Shown here: piece by piece, positions 21,933-24,713 of the stretch
Numbering within the stretch: position 1 is the first letter of the stretch
Layout: the number at the start of each line of letters is the position of its first letter
NCBI GenBank assembly: GCA_050010115.1
Contig: JBEKLQ010000059.1
Coordinates: forward strand, 1 to 24,713
Direction of reading: 5' to 3'
DNA: 24,713 nucleotides
DNA from: JAKACA01 sp050010115
GTDB taxonomy: Bacteria; Actinomycetota; Acidimicrobiia; Acidimicrobiales; Bog-793
Position numbers and translations under genes: made by a program
Notes under the pieces: model-generated
What the model was told of the DNA's origin: nothing
Database searches by the model: none
Seen by the model: the letters and a program-made list of their open reading frames with translations, nothing else

Positions 21933-21961
21933 ATAAAAACACAAGTGTACTCATCTGTCAA
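21933..21961 (-). promoter_or_regulatory. Candidate promoter for the secreted-protein gene
   Basis: On the minus strand a perfect TTGACA (21961-21956) is followed after 17 nt by TTTTAT (21938-21933), four of six matches to a -10. Use of this promoter would give a leader of about 320 nt, which is long and would include the tandem repeats. Confidence 0.35.
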
Positions 21962-22143
21962 GAGAATTTCCCTCGGCCACATCCTTCGATGCTGTGATGT
22001 CGAGGGCCAAGCAGTCCCGCAGCGCCGGACCAAACAAGAGACGCTCCGCCGTGAACGGGACGCGAGAGGAAAGGCGGAGAGCGGGTATTCGCGAGTCCAC
22101 GCTGTCATCAAGGAAATGCTGAACTGTGCTGCATAACCTTGAC

Positions 22144-22167
22144 AACGGTCGGGCCCGGCCGGCCGTT
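22144..22167 (-). terminator. Hairpin downstream of the beta-propeller gene
   Basis: AACGGTCGG and CCGGCCGTT pair over nine positions, including one G-T wobble, around a 6-nt loop. It lies about 85 nt past the minus-strand stop codon. There is no T-run, so the call is tentative. Confidence 0.35.
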
Positions 22168-22252
22168 GGGCCGGCGCGTCACGCCAAGTTCGAACTGTGC
22201 CAAGAAAACCGTGACAGCGGTTGGTCCCGATTGACGCCGGCGCCGACGCCAC

Positions 22253-24499
22253 CTACCGCTCGAAGACGTCGGTCACTCCAGTCGGGTCATAGCCCGCACC
22301 GACGCACTCGCTCGCCGCCGGACAGGAAACCGCCATCCAGGCGCCGGTCGACCCCAGCTCCGGGACGCTCGCTTGGGCTACCCACGAACGACCGCTGTTC
22401 GTGGTCACGTAGCTCACGGGTCGGCCTGTCGCCTGGGGCGTCTTCCTAGGCCCACTTCCGAGCAGCGTGCACGTGGATCCCGAACACGAAAGGGCCTGCA
22501 CGTTGACCCGCGGGCCCGACGCCACTACGGACCAGCTCCGTCCAGCATCGGTCGAGGCCAGACTCTCGAGCACTGCCACGCGATCCTTGAAGGCCTCGAC
22601 GATCGCCGTGCACGTCGTCGGGGTCCCGCAGGAAAGGCCCAACACTGCGACCAATGACGGGATGGCCACCTTTTGCCAGCTCGATCCCCCATCAGTGGTC
22701 GTGTAGAAATTCCCATACTGCCCCTCGCCCAGGATGCAAGCCAGTGCGCTGGTGCACGCGAGCTCGGGCCCAGTGCCGTACGGCTCCATCGAGTGAACCG
22801 ACCACGTCACCCCGCCATCGGTCGAATACTGGAACTGAGCGGGGAGATCACTCGGGAACAGCACATCGCACGCCTGAGCACTCGGGCAGTCGATCTGTGA
22901 ACTGTACGGATCGATCTCGTCACCGAAGGCGTGGCGATCCGTCCAAGTCACCCCACCGTCACTAGACGCAAGGAAGATCGTTCCCCGAGCCGTTTGGGCG
23001 GTAGCAAAACACTGGCCGGCAGACGGACACGAGGGCTTCCCGATCCAATCGATTCCAGGTATGGCGTGGACCGTCCAGGTTCGACCGTTGTCGGTGACAT
23101 CGGATACAACCGTCCCGCCGGCCGAGGCGCCCGTCATGACGCACTCGGTCGCAGTCGCGCAAGCCAAGCCGGTTGCGCTGCTCCCCGCCGGCTGCGCGGC
23201 GATGCGCCAGGTGCTCCCTCCATCCGACGAGCTCCAGGCGAGTCGAAACCCGAGCGTCCCGACCGTGCCGGGGCCGGTGATCTGTGTGGCAGAACCTCCG
23301 CCTGCCACGCAGACTTGCGTCGACGGGCAGGTCAGGGCCTGCTGGGAAACACCGCCGGCCGCGCCCGGCAACGTCGCCGTGTGCCAACTGCTGCCCCCGT
23401 CGTCACTGACGAGCGCACCCCCTGACTGGTTGATGCCCACCAAGGCCACACAGTGCGAGGCGGATGGGCACGAGAGCGACTCGACCGGCCAGGAACTCGG
23501 ACTCGGCACGTGGACAACCGCCCAGGCTGCGCCACCGTCACGGGTAACCGACAGATAGGCACGCTGGCTGCCGGCGGACCCGATCGATCCCCCGACGAGG
23601 CACTCCGTCGCCGTCGGGCATGTCAGGTCCACCAGCTGCACGTCGGCGGGGAACCTCGACAGCAGCTGCCAGCTGGCGCCACCACTCTCGCTACGGAAGA
23701 GCTCGTTAGGCCCGTTGCCCGCAGTGACGTAGCACAACGTCGCCGACACACAAACGGCAGCCTCCGACAGTGGGCTCCCGGGAAGCGTGGTACTGCTCCA
23801 CGTTTTCCCGCCGTCCGTCGTCACGAGAACCCTCGTCGTGTCATTGGAAGATGTCCCTTGGACGCCGAGCACGAGGCAGTCGAGCGCCGTGCGGCACGAG
23901 ACGTGCCCCGGGACGAAGCCCGACGGTATTGCGAGGATCGACCACACCTGGCCCGAGTCAGTCGTTTCTGCGAGTTCCGGGAACTCAGGTGTGCCCCCTG
24001 AAAGGGCAATCAGGAACGTCGCCGCGTAGCAGGTGCCCGGTACGGGGCATGACAGCTCCTCGAACGAGTCGGGAAGCGACGTTGGGACAAGCGTCCAGGA
24101 AACGCCACCATCAGTCGACACCAGAAAACGGGAGTTCGTCGACAGCGGAGTTTGACTGAGCTCATAGCAGTCGGTTGGCGTCGCACAACTGACCGGACCG
24201 CCGAGCAGCGCAGGGCCGAGGGTTGCTTCGAGCTTCCATGGCGACTTCGTGTTGCCGACGCCGCCGGGCTGCGGGCCGCCGAGGTGAACGTGGGGAAGGG
24301 GAACCGTGAGCAGAGCGATGATGACGGCTGCCACGGCGACGAGCACCAGAAGTTCCTTGCCCCGCCGGCCGCGGAGACCCTTGCGCCGGCGGTCGCCTTC
24401 TGTGATGGCGTCCTCGAAGTTGTGCGGCCATGGGGCGCCTTGAGCGACCTCGGCAGCTGAGCGGACCGCGTCGCCGACCATTTGATCCGGGTTCGGCAT
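22253..24499 (-). CDS. Membrane-anchored Asp-box (BNR/YCF48-like) beta-propeller protein, sigma-factor coupled
   Basis: Protein of 748 residues. Residues 1-48 are cytoplasmic (PNPDQMVGDAVRSAAEVAQG and basic RRRKGLRGRRGK), one membrane helix spans about 49-67, and about 680 residues lie outside. The outer part is a run of about 13 Asp-box units of the type S/T-x-DGG-x-x-W, for example VSTDGGVSW, VTTDGGKTW, SSSDGGSTW, YSTDGGVTW and TTTDGGSSW. Nearly every unit also carries a Cys pair (SCPVPGTC, TCPTATEC, SCPSASHC, DCPSAQAC, SCPAASEC), about 14 pairs, which should form one disulfide per blade. The ATG is 1 nt after the sigma factor stop and 7 nt after GGGAGGTG, so the genes are co-transcribed. 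By position it could be the anti-sigma factor or sensor, but no zinc anti-sigma motif (HxxxCxxC) is present. Function is otherwise unknown. Confidence 0.86.
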   Translation of the reverse strand: MPNPDQMVGDAVRSAAEVAQGAPWPHNFEDAITEGDRRRKGLRGRRGKELLVLVAVAAVIIALLTVPLPHVHLGGPQPGGVGNTKSPWKLEATLGPALLGGPVSCATPTDCYELSQTPLSTNSRFLVSTDGGVSWTLVPTSLPDSFEELSCPVPGTCYAATFLIALSGGTPEFPELAETTDSGQVWSILAIPSGFVPGHVSCRTALDCLVLGVQGTSSNDTTRVLVTTDGGKTWSSTTLPGSPLSEAAVCVSATLCYVTAGNGPNELFRSESGGASWQLLSRFPADVQLVDLTCPTATECLVGGSIGSAGSQRAYLSVTRDGGAAWAVVHVPSPSSWPVESLSCPSASHCVALVGINQSGGALVSDDGGSSWHTATLPGAAGGVSQQALTCPSTQVCVAGGGSATQITGPGTVGTLGFRLAWSSSDGGSTWRIAAQPAGSSATGLACATATECVMTGASAGGTVVSDVTDNGRTWTVHAIPGIDWIGKPSCPSAGQCFATAQTARGTIFLASSDGGVTWTDRHAFGDEIDPYSSQIDCPSAQACDVLFPSDLPAQFQYSTDGGVTWSVHSMEPYGTGPELACTSALACILGEGQYGNFYTTTDGGSSWQKVAIPSLVAVLGLSCGTPTTCTAIVEAFKDRVAVLESLASTDAGRSWSVVASGPRVNVQALSCSGSTCTLLGSGPRKTPQATGRPVSYVTTNSGRSWVAQASVPELGSTGAWMAVSCPAASECVGAGYDPTGVTDVFER

Positions 24500-24500
24500 C

Positions 24501-24713
24501 TCAGGCACCTCCCACCGCGCTCGAGGGAGTCTCACTGGCAAAGCCAAGATCGGCGGCAAGCTGTGCCCGCGCTTGGGAGATCCACGAGCGCACCGTCCCG
24601 GCCGGAGCTTTCATCTCAGCGGCGACCTCGTCGGTGCTCAGCCCGACGAGCTCGTGCAGGACGATCGCTCGGCGCTGTTGCATAGACAAGCGGGCGAGAG
24701 CAGCCAGCACATC
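24501..24713 (-). CDS. ECF-type RNA polymerase sigma factor, C-terminal fragment (start beyond window edge)
   Basis: The visible 70 residues are region 4, the part that binds the -35 element: LARLSMQQRRAIVLHELVG, then the helix-turn-helix GLSTDEVAAEMKAPAGTVRSW and ISQARAQLAADLGF. The spacing and the GTVRSWISQARAQL ending are typical of extracytoplasmic-function or SigE-like sigma-70 proteins. Region 2 lies outside the window, so the subgroup cannot be named. A LuxR-type HTH is a less likely reading, because RRAIVLHELVGLSTDEVA is the classic sigma region 4 sequence. The beta-propeller gene follows after 1 nt. Confidence 0.85.
   Translation of the reverse strand, partial: DVLAALARLSMQQRRAIVLHELVGLSTDEVAAEMKAPAGTVRSWISQARAQLAADLGFASETPSSAVGGA

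Larger units (their letters stand above)
21607..22252. other. Intergenic region with regulatory-looking sequence
   Basis: About 645 nt between two minus-strand genes encoding extracytoplasmic proteins. It holds the 16-bp tandem repeat, an A+T-rich patch near 21928-21970 with a candidate promoter, and a hairpin near 22144-22167. Several short open frames are present but none has a ribosome site plus recognisable protein. A structured leader RNA is possible; I could not match a known riboswitch. Confidence 0.6.

Noticed and set aside
21945..22136. Short plus-strand frames in the 21.6-22.25 kb gap (63 codons, and a 41-codon basic peptide from 21997)
   Set aside because: No ribosome site, no recognised family, and mixed base use at third positions.

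Overview
The window is high-GC DNA (about two thirds G+C by eye) with dense genes, many GTG starts, LexA boxes of the GAAC-N4-GTTC type, an ImuA'/ImuB/DnaE2 mutasome and a membrane fatty-acyl desaturase. This points to an Actinomycetota chromosome. I suspect a lineage outside the model mycobacteria and streptomycetes (Acidimicrobiia-like), but I cannot prove that from this sequence. No tRNA, rRNA, CRISPR array, insertion sequence or phage gene was seen.

Layout. 1-7977, all minus strand: an SOS mutagenesis cassette, imuA'-imuB at the right and the 5' part of dnaE2 at the left window edge. Between them lie an HtrA-like membrane protease and an OmpR-type two-component system. imuA' and dnaE2 each have their own LexA box, and in both the likely -10 hexamer ends exactly 6 nt before the start codon, as expected for leaderless mRNA. 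8026-13474: a GNAT acetyltransferase, an ABC-F ATPase, a peptidase S51-like protein, an acyl desaturase, a methyltransferase and a second GNAT, arranged as divergent and convergent pairs with very short or overlapping junctions. 13471-14802: an M20 zinc peptidase translationally coupled to the second GNAT.

14697-17811: the most unusual locus. Two citrate-synthase paralogues are transcribed divergently. One has two N-terminal CBS domains and the other an N-terminal helix-turn-helix. Their promoters are back to back and share one -35 element, and an inverted repeat lies in the promoter spacer of the HTH gene. The arrangement suggests a self-regulating switch between nucleotide-sensing and DNA-binding forms of the same enzyme fold.

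17820-19892: a small tail-anchored protein and a divergent fatty acyl-CoA ligase, separated by a symmetric -10 element and a KstR-like palindrome. With the desaturase this gives a lipid-metabolism flavour. 19893-20499 has no convincing gene. 20500-21603 encodes a secreted protein of unknown function with a Tat-like signal, preceded by a perfect tandem 16-bp repeat. 22253-24713 is an ECF sigma factor (N-terminus cut off by the window) followed two bases later by a membrane-anchored Asp-box (BNR-type) beta-propeller protein, a possible sigma-coupled surface sensor.

Coding calls for known families are solid. Promoters, operators, start choices based on leaderless spacing and all regulatory ideas are inference from sequence pattern alone.
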